From the NCBI GenBank assembly GCA_009193035.1, contig SWDT01000019.1:372001-436000 (forward strand): a stretch of DNA of 64,000 nucleotides. The letters run 5' to 3'. Shown here in pieces: positions 8,126-17,861 of the stretch. Source of the DNA: Halicephalobus mephisto. Taxonomy: Eukaryota; Nematoda; Chromadorea; Rhabditida; Panagrolaimidae. The translations under genes were made by a program, and so were the position numbers. Below the pieces are notes generated by a model. It saw only the letters and a list, made by a program, of their open reading frames with translations. It did not search any database and had not been told where the DNA came from. Numbering within the stretch: the first letter of the stretch is position 1; every line of letters starts with the position of its first letter.

Positions 8126-10819
8126 ACTCTGCCATGGACGGTCCCAAGCCCGGCTGCGAAAATGAAGAGGGTGGTCACACTGCCGAAGTGACCAGAACCA
8201 GATACTGGAGAAATGAGGCTAGAAACCACATGAGAAGAACAAGGACAATCACTCCCACCACCCCACCTGGAGGAACCGAAGCGCCAGCTCCAGAAACCCA
8301 GGAAGAGGAAGATGAGCGGACCACAAACAAACCCAGGAAACTGATCAGTCCGAAAGCAAGCATCCGAATGGCCACCTGGAACGTAAGAACAGGACACCAC
8401 GTCGGACAACGAGAGATCATCGCCCAAGAACTACTGAAACACAAGATATCAATCGCGACGCTATCTGAACTGAGACTCATAGGATCAGGTAAGATGACCG
8501 TCCAGCTACCTACCAGGAACGAGACAATAGACCTATACTACTCCGGAGGTGAAAAGCGGGAAGCAGGAGTTGGCTTTATGGTTGACAAAAGGACATCGAG
8601 AAGCGTGACAGCCTTCCAGCCGATCTCCAATCGTCTCGCAGTCCTCACAATCGAAGGCACTATCAGAACACACATCCTCGCGAGTTACGCTCCAACAGAG
8701 ACCAGCTCCGACTCCATGAAAGACGAATTCTACACCCAACTCCAAGAGACAATGGACCGGATCCCCGGTTCGGAAGTTATCATACTGGCTGGAGACTTCA
8801 ATGCACATATTGGCACGGAAAGAGCAGGATGGGAAGAGGCAATGGGCAAGTACAGCCACGGAAAGATCAATGAAAACGGACTCCGGCTGCTGTCCTTCGC
8901 CGTAGCGAACAATTTAACAGTCGGTAACAGCATCTTCCAACACCCCCGAATCCACCAGATCACATGGAGAAACCCAGCAGGAGAGGAAGCGGCATCTCGA
9001 CACGAATACCGAGTCATATATCATACCCTCAAAAGGCTGAGCGGTAAAACTAGGACAACGAACGACAACATCAGGAACAAAGACGGAACAGCCGTGAAGT
9101 CAACAACAGAAAGACTGGAGCGGTGGAGGGAACACTTCCAAGACCTCCATAACCACGACCCACCAGAAGGACCACCGATGACACCCCCGCCCACCTTTCC
9201 GCCCGAGAAGACGTTCAACTGCGAAGAACCAACAATCGAAGAGGTGAAAGCAGCAGTGAGAACATTGAAGAACGGAAAGGCTCCTGGAATAGACCAAGTC
9301 CCAGCTGAAGCAATCAAGGCAGGAGGAGAAATCCTGATACAACGACTCCACTCTTTGTTTCAAAAAATCTGGCGTACCGAGCAGATTCCAACGCCCTGGA
9401 GGAAAGCAGCCATAGTACCTATTCTCAAAAAGGGAGATGACAGGGAGTGTAGTAACTACAGAGGCATCAGCCTCCTCTCAACCCTGAGTAAGATTTTTAT
9501 GAAGATTTTACAAACCAGATTACAGGACCATCGAGAACAAATCAGCCGAGAACAGCAGGCGGGATTCAGACCAAACCGCAGCTGCTGCGACCAAATTTTC
9601 TCCCTCCGTCAACTAATGGAGACAAGGATTAGATATGGAAAAAGAACAGTGATGGTGTTCATAGATTTCAGGGCCGCCTTCGATTGTATCTACTGGCCTG
9701 CGCTCTGGAGGACTCTGGAAGCCGAGCACGTACCCCACAACATCGTCCGGCTCCTACAATCACTGTACAACGGTTCAACTAGCACGATCAAAATCAGGAA
9801 CGACCTCTCTGACGAATTCTCTATCCAGACGGGAGTCCGACAAGGCGATATCACATCCCCGCTCCTATTTAACACGGTGATGGACGCGATCATGAAGAAG
9901 GTCTTCACAGGAAGGAAAGGAGTGCAGTACGGCGAGAATCAATTCTTGACTGATCTGATGTTTGCTGATGACAGCGTCATCTTCACGGATAACGACACTG
10001 AAGCCACAGACATCCTGCAGGAAATAGCGCAGACTGCCTGGACTTATGGCCTAAAGATCAACACGACCAAGACCAAGGTCATGACAACTGATGGCTCCAA
10101 GTCCACCGTCTACCTGAACGGAGTCCAACTCGAACAAGTTCAGGACTTCAAGTATCTAGGATCCCGAGTTCAAGAGAAGAAGATAGCCGCCACAGCAGAA
10201 ATCCACAGCAGAATAGGCCAGGCAACAACAGCTTTTGCCTCCCTACGATGGTGCCTCTGGAAAAGATCAAAAATTGCCGTCAAAACCAAGATCCGGATCT
10301 TCCGAACAACGATCATACCGATCCTCCTCTACGGCTCCGAGACCTGGATCCTGCTTAAATCTGACCTGACTAAACTTGAAACATTTCAGATGAGGTGCCT
10401 GAGACAGATCTTACGAATCTCCCTCTGTGACCACATCCCCAACACCATTATTCGGGAAAAATGTGAAGGACAACCAACGGTTGAAGAACAAATCCAACAA
10501 AGAAGACTTCGGTGGTATGGACATGTATGCAGAATGAACCCGAACCGATTCCCGCGAAGACTCCTACAGAGCCCACGCCCAGTCCAGTGGAAGATCAGTA
10601 AAGCGGCACCGAAGAAGACATGGACAAAACAACTGACGGACGACCTGAAACCACAGCACATCGACCTAGCCAAAGCAGAGAAGACCACCGAGGACCGTGA
10701 AGCCTGGAAGAACCTCATAAACAACATCCGAACTCATGCGGCACCCACAGCAGCGTACTGGCTCCGAGGCAAGCCCCCGCCCCAACACGCCAGCTAAGGG
10801 GAAGAAGCAGAAGAAGAAG
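8126..10819 (+). mobile_element. APE-type non-LTR retrotransposon (LINE), nearly full length
   Basis: A 2.7-kb element inserted in the repeat at 7910-10890. A 14-bp target duplication, AATTGCTAATAGTA, occurs at 8112-8125 and 10820-10833, and the uninterrupted site exists at 3224-3237. It ends in a GAA-rich tail typical of elements with simple-repeat tails. Its codon use and GC content are very unlike the surrounding host DNA. A fragment that starts similarly (CGGTCCCAAGCCCG) lies near 43480. Confidence 0.95.
8134..10797 (+). CDS. LINE endonuclease-reverse transcriptase ORF with internal in-frame deletion
   Basis: One uninterrupted 887-residue ORF. Residues from about 75 form the start of an APE-like endonuclease (RMATWNVRTG, then ILAGDFNAHIGTE, then HPRIHQITWR). 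A reverse transcriptase follows: IVPILKKGD, YRGISLLSTLSKIF, motif A FIDFRAAFD, QGDITSPLLF, and the catalytic LMFADDSVIF box. A maturase-like tail contains RRLRWYGHVCRM. The endonuclease is short. After QITWRNPAGEE the sequence jumps to the linker that normally follows the domain, so the DYI and catalytic SDH region is missing. The reverse transcriptase looks intact. The element could move only if endonuclease came from another copy. CR1/RTE-like affinity is my judgement from motifs. Confidence 0.95.
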   Translation: MDGPKPGCENEEGGHTAEVTRTRYWRNEARNHMRRTRTITPTTPPGGTEAPAPETQEEEDERTTNKPRKLISPKASIRMATWNVRTGHHVGQREIIAQELLKHKISIATLSELRLIGSGKMTVQLPTRNETIDLYYSGGEKREAGVGFMVDKRTSRSVTAFQPISNRLAVLTIEGTIRTHILASYAPTETSSDSMKDEFYTQLQETMDRIPGSEVIILAGDFNAHIGTERAGWEEAMGKYSHGKINENGLRLLSFAVANNLTVGNSIFQHPRIHQITWRNPAGEEAASRHEYRVIYHTLKRLSGKTRTTNDNIRNKDGTAVKSTTERLERWREHFQDLHNHDPPEGPPMTPPPTFPPEKTFNCEEPTIEEVKAAVRTLKNGKAPGIDQVPAEAIKAGGEILIQRLHSLFQKIWRTEQIPTPWRKAAIVPILKKGDDRECSNYRGISLLSTLSKIFMKILQTRLQDHREQISREQQAGFRPNRSCCDQIFSLRQLMETRIRYGKRTVMVFIDFRAAFDCIYWPALWRTLEAEHVPHNIVRLLQSLYNGSTSTIKIRNDLSDEFSIQTGVRQGDITSPLLFNTVMDAIMKKVFTGRKGVQYGENQFLTDLMFADDSVIFTDNDTEATDILQEIAQTAWTYGLKINTTKTKVMTTDGSKSTVYLNGVQLEQVQDFKYLGSRVQEKKIAATAEIHSRIGQATTAFASLRWCLWKRSKIAVKTKIRIFRTTIIPILLYGSETWILLKSDLTKLETFQMRCLRQILRISLCDHIPNTIIREKCEGQPTVEEQIQQRRLRWYGHVCRMNPNRFPRRLLQSPRPVQWKISKAAPKKTWTKQLTDDLKPQHIDLAKAEKTTEDREAWKNLINNIRTHAAPTAAYWLRGKPPPQHAS

Positions 10820-10833
10820 AATTGCTAATAGTA

Positions 10834-10890
10834 GGAACCAACAGTCTTCTGCCCAATCAAGGAACTCCCAAGATGTCACTCCATCGACAT
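10834..10890 (+). mobile_element. MITE-like repeat, right part after LINE insertion
   Basis: GAACCAACAGTCTTCTG... to CACTCCATCGACATCC matches 3165-3223 on the opposite strand and resumes exactly at the target duplication of the LINE. After about 10890 similarity fades. Confidence 0.7.
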
Positions 10891-11115
10891 CCAAACAACA
10901 ATCAATACTACATCATCAAATTCAAAATAGTTAGATCTTCTGTACAATCTGATGAAGATTACTACGAGGAGATCAAGAAGGAATTTCCAGGTTTTATATA
11001 CTCCTCTGAAATCTTATATGGTGTGAATAATGGCGCATTTGAGAAGGTCGTCAATATCACTGAAAACTTTAAACTAGACGTTCTATTCAAGCTACAGTAT
11101 TGGTATCGGAACTGA

Positions 11116-11772
11116 TAAAATTTATTGATAGTTGAATGAGAATAGAAAAGAAGCTCAGCAATGTAGATCATATATTTTTTATAGGTTATTTATTGATAAA
11201 AAACATTTTGATTAAAGAAAAATATACTTTTTCGCAACTTCAGGTAGAAGAAAGATAAATTCACTAATTTATTATTGAAAGTAACTGCATTATTTTTTAT
11301 CCGTTAATATGATAAAACTGAATCCAAACACATTGCTTTGTATGCTTTACGAAGTTTTGCAGAATATTCAGAAAAATAACAGGTATGAGACAGTAGCTCC
11401 AGTGCTTTTGACGGATCCTATATTTATAGAAATGATAATTATTTGTTAACTATGTCCTGATATTCTGGAAATAGTAAAAGAAGAATCGTTGTTACTTAAC
11501 ATGAATTTCGTTAGAAAATCCTTAATCTACTAAAATATATACTTTTGAATTAGCTTCACAAAAGTTTCTGAAGCTTTTATAACAAAAGATATCTATAAAC
11601 ATAAAGGACGAGATTCAAACCTTTCGATAGCTCGCACAAAATTAGACTCGTCATCTATTCAGATCACTTAATCTCAAAAAACAAATAACAATGTTATCCA
11701 AATGAATCAATTTATTAAAATTAATCTTAAGAAAAATCGTGTTTGTTGAGTTAGTTATTCTCAACACCTTCG
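11116..11772. other. Intergenic, no gene seen
   Basis: AT-rich spacer and probable 3' flank of the ShKT gene on the minus strand. The minus ORF at 11651-11944 overlaps the ShKT exon in another frame and is a shadow. Confidence 0.5.
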
Positions 11773-12923
11773 TCAACAAAGATTGCATGATCTTGCACAG
11801 TATTGTCTTTTGTGAGCTGTTGTGTAAAAAGTGTTGGAACAGAAACCGTTTCTGACCCAGGTAGAACAAGATGAAGTTGTGTCGCTGCAAGACGTACTTG
11901 GGGATGAAACGCTTCCAGAAGTTCCACTGCAAGTAGCACAGCATTGCTGTAACATCAAGGATCTGTAGACGGAGCTGGTGCAGAGATTGGCATTTGCAGC
12001 ACAGTTAGAGGCAATGTCGGAGCATCCAGAACTAGGAGACGGTGAGGAAGAAGATGTTGAACAAGTATCACATGTCCTTGCACAGTTAGTGCTCATGAAA
12101 TCAATCCAACTAGTATGTTTGCAGAGGTTTCTCATCGAGTAGCAGTCAGTATTCAAATCAGCACATGACCCAGCAGTACAAAGCCCACAAGTCTGAGGAC
12201 AGTACGTAGCCATGATGTCAGTCCAATTAGTCATTGTGCATTTGTCTCTATTGTCTTCACAATTAATCGGAGAATTACTGTCGTCTTGACAGCTGTATTC
12301 TGGAGTCTCGCAGCACATTACACATGTTCTAGCGCCTAAAAGTGTCTAATTAGACGAGCAATTAATTATATATACACTATGATCTATAGTATTGAAATTA
12401 CTGGCTGTAACATGTTACATAAGACAAATGTTGTAATTTTTACAACAGAGACTTTAAAAATACTATCGACAGATCAAATTGTAGATCCTGGTCTGAAGCT
12501 TCTAGCAACATACAGTACTTTTCTACTACTGTATAATAAAGCACAGTACAACCAGTAATTTAAAAAATGCACTACATTGTACATACATTGAAGAGCGATG
12601 TCTCTTAAGGCAGGTCTGATGCAAAGTGGATTACGTACATAGGGAAAATCCGCTGGACCCGAACCAGGTGTGGTAAAGTCACAGATAGCAAAATTTGTGG
12701 CACCTGTTGGTACCGTATTAGGGCAAATAAAGAGTTTATCGCAGTCGGTGTTGGGAAGTTTGTTTTCACATTGCGTAGATGCGGGCAACAAAAGACCGGT
12801 AGTTGGATCATTACACCCAGGAACCAATTCACAGTTTATAACTGGTTCACCAAGATCATTTGGACATTTTTGGCTTTGAACAAAAGCAACCAAATGAAAG
12901 AAAGAGACGATCTTTCTAAACAT
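11773..12923 (-). CDS. Secreted protein with tandem ShKT (SXC) domains
   Basis: Exons 12923-12587 and 12335-11773, intron donor GTATGT and acceptor CTTTTAG, 299 residues. The split codon restores Cys, giving RDIALQCARTCVMCCE, as a ShKT domain requires. MFRKIVSFFHLVAFVQSQ is a signal peptide. The N-terminal part (about 19-120) is a six-cysteine-type region ending in the first CxxTCxxC. The second exon then holds four more ShKT-like modules with the ends TYCPQTCGLC, NCARTCDTC, QQCCATC and YCARSCNLC, separated by a Ser/Pro-rich linker near residue 210. ShKT domains are short disulphide-rich folds first described in a sea anemone channel blocker and expanded in nematode secretomes, including secreted enzymes and surface proteins. 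No catalytic domain is present. Cuticle, gland or gut-lumen roles are possible but not shown. The third module has an irregular cysteine pattern. Confidence 0.88.
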
Positions 12924-15683
12924 GTTCGGATTACTTCCTATCCTGTATGTTAACTTTTCCAGATTTTAAATTCTTATTTATACCGCATTTGTCAATAGGA
13001 TTCAAGCCACACCTCTTGTATTTCATATCCAAAAACTAGTGTAAAAATGCCTTTATTTGAACAGCATGCAGATATTAAAATCCTTCCAATTTGTATCAGA
13101 AAAGGAACGACCTATCAACTTACCACTCCCAAAAATAAACTACTGTAAATTTTTTCTCATTTTTCAAAAATCTCTTTATTACAATATAACCAAAGTAATT
13201 CATTTCCGACAAGTTACTTAAAGATTGATTATGAATTTTCGAATATTCATGAGTAGTTGAATGCATATCAACTAATCCTCAAGGATGGACAGGTTTCATA
13301 CCCCGTATGATCCTGAATCAGAACTTTCTTGACAGAGGAGTTCCAACAAAGTTGTTTTGAAAGTAGATAAGATTACCAAAACAACTATTATACAAAATCA
13401 AAAGTCTCATGCAAATTACTTTAGTTTTTAGCAACTTCTGGAAACATGTATCGAGACAATTCCATAGCAAAAGCTATTGGTACTTTTTAATGTATGATTA
13501 TTGATTAATATACATTATCTATGTATTTTTAGTAAAATTTAATGACTTTGTAGCAATGACTGCAGATCCTGAGATCTTAATTCATGCAACATTTCGCTTC
13601 TGAATCAACTCTTGTTAGTTGCACTTCTAGAGAAGCGATTTCGAAATTAGAACCACATAGGCAATACAAGAAAAGACATTTGAGATACTGATGACCGCTA
13701 GTTGTATGAGAACTTTGTTTTCATTTGTCTAATGGAAAAAAGTTTCAATACAAAAAACGGCTCTTCACAGTGAAATAATATAATATATTCATAACTAATA
13801 TCTACAAATCCGTTTACATCATTCAATTTTCATTCTACATAACAAAAATGGATATTCAGATGATGGACGCTCTATTTTTCTTTGTCTTGAAAAGAATAAA
13901 GAGAATTATGTATATTTTTTATGAATTTCTTCTGTGTATAACATCCTGTATTTCGGAAAAACAAATAGCAAGTGATTGGATAAAAAAGATGAGATTGAAA
14001 GAAAACTATTTTTTGGTATAACCTCTATATAAAAAGGAGATTCAATGGAAGCACTTTCCTGATACACTTAAAATAGGAATTCAATGATTAGGATTATTGG
14101 AAGTTCTTAGCAACTAAATTCAAAAAGAAGTGTTGTCAATGAATAAGACATCATTGTCCTTAATGAAACATTTAAATAAATATTGTGCTGAAATGCTGCA
14201 AAATCTCCCTAGGGAAATTGATCTCATTCCCCAGTTGTTTATCTAAAGAAAATCAAATCCAAAAAAACTACACTATTTCACTGCATTATATTGAGATTAC
14301 AACGATATTTTCAGAGAATATATATCATGTAAGTCACCATTTAAAATTAAATATGATTATTTTAAACATGTATACAATGAAACAATTCCAAATATATTTA
14401 CTTTTGGTAACTGAAAAATAACAATATTGTTAGTTGAGAACCTTTGGAGAAGTGCAGTTTATCAAACCAATATAACAGTTCAAAGTAAAAATTACATTCC
14501 CCAGATTAAATTGCAGTCAAAAATTGAGAATTCTCTACATCTTCAAAAGTAAATTTCGAAATTTTTTCCTTGATTCATTTGAAAATAAATGCGATTTTAA
14601 TTTTTTTGGTATCATTTGTTATGGAAAATAAAATTGCCCATTTTTCCACGTTGGATTTTGCACAGAATTTATGGTGATCTTGTTTATATAATTGGATTTC
14701 ATGTTTAACAAATCTAGATTCATTATTCTCTAGAGGATTCAATATTGCTGTGTAAATATCTCATGCAATGAAAGCAAATTGCTAGACACAATTAAAAAAT
14801 GAAAGCGGATAGCTTTGTTCAAATTAGAAATGATCACATACTACGATAACAGAAAAATCAAAAATTTGATTCAACCATGTTTGAGATTAAGATTCAAAAA
14901 TCGCCTTGAAGTTATAATATTGCAGTAAAAAATATTAACTTTATTTAGTACAGAAATATACTTATTGTAAATCCAGAAGCAAAGTAAATGTTGGTGATTC
15001 TTGTTATTATGAAGATTATAGTTCTTCAATTTTATTCTTACCTACTTGGGAAACATTTCTAATAATATTGAAATTTCCCAAGAATCTGAAAAAGAGAGAG
15101 ATGAAAGTTAGAAACTTGGTAAATTAATATTGTTTCATTAGTTCAGAGAAATTAACACTATGAAATTCGGTAATGAAAATACCAAATTTTTGAATTTACT
15201 GAGACTACTACAATATATTCCAAAAAGTATCAGTTTATTTTTTAAAATATTTTTAATTGAACTTGACGGTATATTTTCAGTCAATATTTGATAGATTTTT
15301 CAAATACACCATCAATCATGTTCATTGATCTTCTGTACTCTACAAATTTTGATGAAATTAAGTAGTTGTAAGATAGCAAAATCTTGAAAGATAAAAGAAT
15401 TCTGTAGACTTTTTATGAACCCAATATTATTTATCATTTAATTCAAGATGATAGAGTTGTATTGGTATTGATAGCATTTGAGAATTTCGGTTTTTAAACT
15501 AATTAAATTTACTGCGATTTTAATATCATTTAGAAGCAAAAACTCAAACTATAAAAATATTACTATTAACGAAAACTATTAATAATAATTATTTAAAATA
15601 ATCCATATATGCAAGGTAGCTACGGAATGTATATATGAGGTAAAATAGAGCACAATCACGACACCTAGATCATTTTTGAAAAG

Positions 15684-15810
15684 ATGAAATTTCGAACTTT
15701 CTCTTTATCCTTATTTCGTCTTTTGTAACCAAGCCGGAGAATATCCAACTGACCTAAAAGTGAAGAATGTCTTTCTGAGGAAGAATCTAGGATTTTGCCA
15801 AGAAACTAAG
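15684..15810 (+). pseudogene. Possible small secreted-peptide gene or remnant
   Basis: The ATG at 15684 opens MKFRTFSLSLFRLL, a hydrophobic leader, then meets TAA. In another frame the following 28 codons are open (NQAGEYPTDL ... GFCQETK) and end in a stop. A TATATA sequence lies about 50 bp upstream. Either a very short intron or a frameshift would join the parts. With no homologue recognised this is only a candidate. Confidence 0.2.
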
Positions 15811-16265
15811 TAATTCTTGAATAGATTGCAATTCCTTCCGAGATTTCTACTCGTGATTTATCTGAGTTACTGTTGCTTTGTAATTATATATTAAAAAAAC
15901 AATGAACAAAAACAAGAAATCAGAAATTTTTTCTTTTAAATTTTTAAAAATATATTCCCTTCTGTTGGTAACAAGATTTTATCTTTATTACAATTATTCT
16001 ATAAATATGCAAAAGATTCATCATTCAAGTTGCTATGACGTGAGACCAACTCTCACTGCAAAATTCCTGAAAACGAAAATTAGATGTTTTATTTCTGGAT
16101 GGGAGTGGAGTTGAATGTAAAAACTATCTAAAAAATAGAATTCATTTCTGTTCTAAACTTCCGGGAGTTATGGGAAATTATTTTGTTTCGAAATGTAAAT
16201 TATCTACAATCAAAAGGATAAAGAAATTTCCATAGCGAAAATCATTATTAGTCATTAAAGAAATA

Positions 16266-16544
16266 TCATTGTTCAATTAACCATAAGGATTTAAAAGACA
16301 AAAGGTAACTGTCACTTAACATGAAGATCATTTCCGCCATAAAAACTTTCAACATCCATGATAAGTTCCTCTTTCCCAAACATGATTTTAGTTCAGAACA
16401 AAAGCCAACCGGAAGTGTGGCAAAGTCCACATAAGAGCGATAATACTTTCGGTTTTCACAGATAATTACTTTGAGAGATGAATCTACTTTGAACAATACT
16501 CTAAGCACTAGAAAAAACGTGGACTGCAATATAACTTGTAACAC
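16266..16544 (-). CDS. Possible exon of a small secreted protein, unknown
   Basis: An open frame on the minus strand, preceded by a TATATTGCAG acceptor at about 16522, that begins with a hydrophobic stretch (STFFLVLRVLF). It continues with spaced cysteines (IICENRKYY, GFCSEL, SCLGKR) and ends SLWLIEQ. The frame itself opens at GTG rather than ATG, so an upstream exon is needed and I could not place one with correct phase. No family recognised. Confidence 0.25.
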   Translation of the reverse strand: MLQVILQSTFFLVLRVLFKVDSSLKVIICENRKYYRSYVDFATLPVGFCSELKSCLGKRNLSWMLKVFMAEMIFMLSDSYLLSFKSLWLIEQ

Positions 16545-17404
16545 GAGTAACCAAACTGTATGTAAAAAACAAAATATTTGCCAAAAATCACAATACTTTC
16601 TTTCATAAGTTTACGTGTATTTCATAAGACAAAATCACCAGGAATTTACTCGTTTGATTTATATATATAACTGTTTTTGCAATATTTGGTGCAATAAAGG
16701 TTTAAAATCCTTTCACTACGAATGATAATATTTTTATATACCACTTCAATTTTACAATAGCAATAATATTAACCACAAGTCAAAATCATCCCAATTGCAG
16801 TATTACTCATAAGGAGTGTCCCTGGGCAGAATAACCATAAAGCCTTCTAATCAGTTGATTCTCAGCTTTGCCATCAGCGATTCCTGAGCAAAAAATTTTT
16901 TCAACACTGCGTTATCTCTATCTTGCTTACGTTTCTTGTACCAATGGTCTGCCTTTTAAAGAGACAGAGCAAGAAAAAAAGCTTCAGTGTTCCTCATTTG
17001 AACTCCCTGTTTGTTATGTTATCACCATTCTACTTCGGAGTTTTATTGGAAAAAATTCTGAGAATTGGAATTGCTTTAAACTCAACCAAAATTTGAAACG
17101 AAAGATTCTGAAAATCCGTGTCGAGATAAGTGCATAAAAGATTTATTTTTTATTTTTATAATAATACAAGAACCTTCGTTGACGTTACTACATTCTTCGT
17201 TAAAAACTTAAATCTGAAACTAAATAAAATTCAACAAAATTTAATTTTCTAAACAAAAAGGTTCTGAATTTCTTTGAATTTCGTAGAAACTTCAAATTTT
17301 CCAGAAATCTGACTGGAAATTGTTAAACCTTGAACTTTGACAGTTTCGAAACATTTGTGCTAAAATGATTTCGTAACAACATTTAATTTTAAGAACAATA
17401 TAGT

Positions 17405-17616
17405 TGTCGGAAAACTAGCTCTGGCCTCATCTAGTCCGAAACTAATATGGAAGGAAAAACGTCTCTCGGCAGGCATCGAACCCGCATCGTCTTCCTATCC
17501 GGGCAAGTGCTTTTTCTCTTCAGTTACGAGAGCGACCTTTTCCAATTCCATTCCTGGAAGCAGAATCGTTTCTCCTGAACGATCGCTCCTTTCTCGTTAC
17601 GCTTAATGTTGCGACA
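17405..17616 (-). mobile_element. LTR-like element with internal tRNA cloverleaf, copy 2
   Basis: 212 bp with TGTCG...CGACA ends on the minus strand (starts TGTCGCAACATTAAG), flanked by a perfect 5-bp duplication ATAGT (17400-17404 and 17617-17621). It is the uninterrupted version of 2933-3466 and aligns along its whole length except for the nested MITE. Two copies with different target duplications prove independent insertions. No coding capacity, so it is a solo LTR or part of a TRIM-like element. Confidence 0.8.
17462..17533 (-). ncRNA. tRNA-like cloverleaf inside LTR-like element, copy 2
   Basis: The acceptor stem GCTCTCG/CGAGAGA pairs at six of seven positions, better than in copy 1. 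The T arm GCGGG/CCTGC is kept and the B box is GGTTCGATGCC. The D arm and anticodon arm have decayed slightly (TAACTG instead of TAGCTT). A TTTTT tract follows two bases after the 3' end. The complementary pattern of decay in the two copies suggests that a better-paired ancestor existed. Confidence 0.65.
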
Positions 17617-17861
17617 ATAGTTTGTGAATTGTTTTTACCGAGATGACTGCTGTATTTTTCCGAAAATAGTATCTCTCAAACTGTTGCAAAATTTAATCAC
17701 ATTGATTTACACCTTGGAGTGTGATATTGAAAAATAATGATGCAATAGGTGTTATTTTCTATCACCACAGGTATTTAGGAGTTCTAAGTAGATATTTTTA
17801 CCGAAATTGTTCAATGTTCGCGATGAAATTTTTAGTACATAAAAGTTATTGTAGTTTTCAG

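Larger units (their letters stand above)
7780..11115 (+). pseudogene. Possible host ORF split by a nested transposon stack
   Basis: Two ORF fragments flank the transposon stack. The left one (7780 to about 7905) has MTENISPEQILKTESIK near its end. The right one (about 10890-11115) is an acidic segment with EDYYEEIKKEFPGF and ends LQYWYRN then stop. Both look more protein-like than the surrounding DNA, but their frames are separated by a diverged MITE-like repeat and a LINE. They may be pieces of one disrupted gene or two unrelated fragments. I identify no domain, and confidence that they belonged together is low. Confidence 0.25.
12924..17399. other. Long gene-poor interval
   Basis: About 4.5 kb of AT-rich sequence. 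Small ORFs at 14185-14421, 15902-16114 and 16868-17137 lack signal peptides, domains or good starts. Two weak candidates are listed separately (15684-15810 and 16266-16544). A TATA-like TATATAAAAAGG lies at about 14026 without a convincing ORF behind it. No RNA gene or tandem array seen. Confidence 0.45.

Noticed and set aside
8029..10727. Long minus-strand ORFs opposite the LINE (for example 8175-8480, 9021-9317, 10386-10727)
   Set aside because: They are shadows of the open LINE frame, caused by its GC-rich codon use. None has a domain.
16868..17137. 89-codon plus-strand ORF
   Set aside because: No leader, domain or reliable start. The second half is Lys/Asn-rich as expected of AT-rich DNA.
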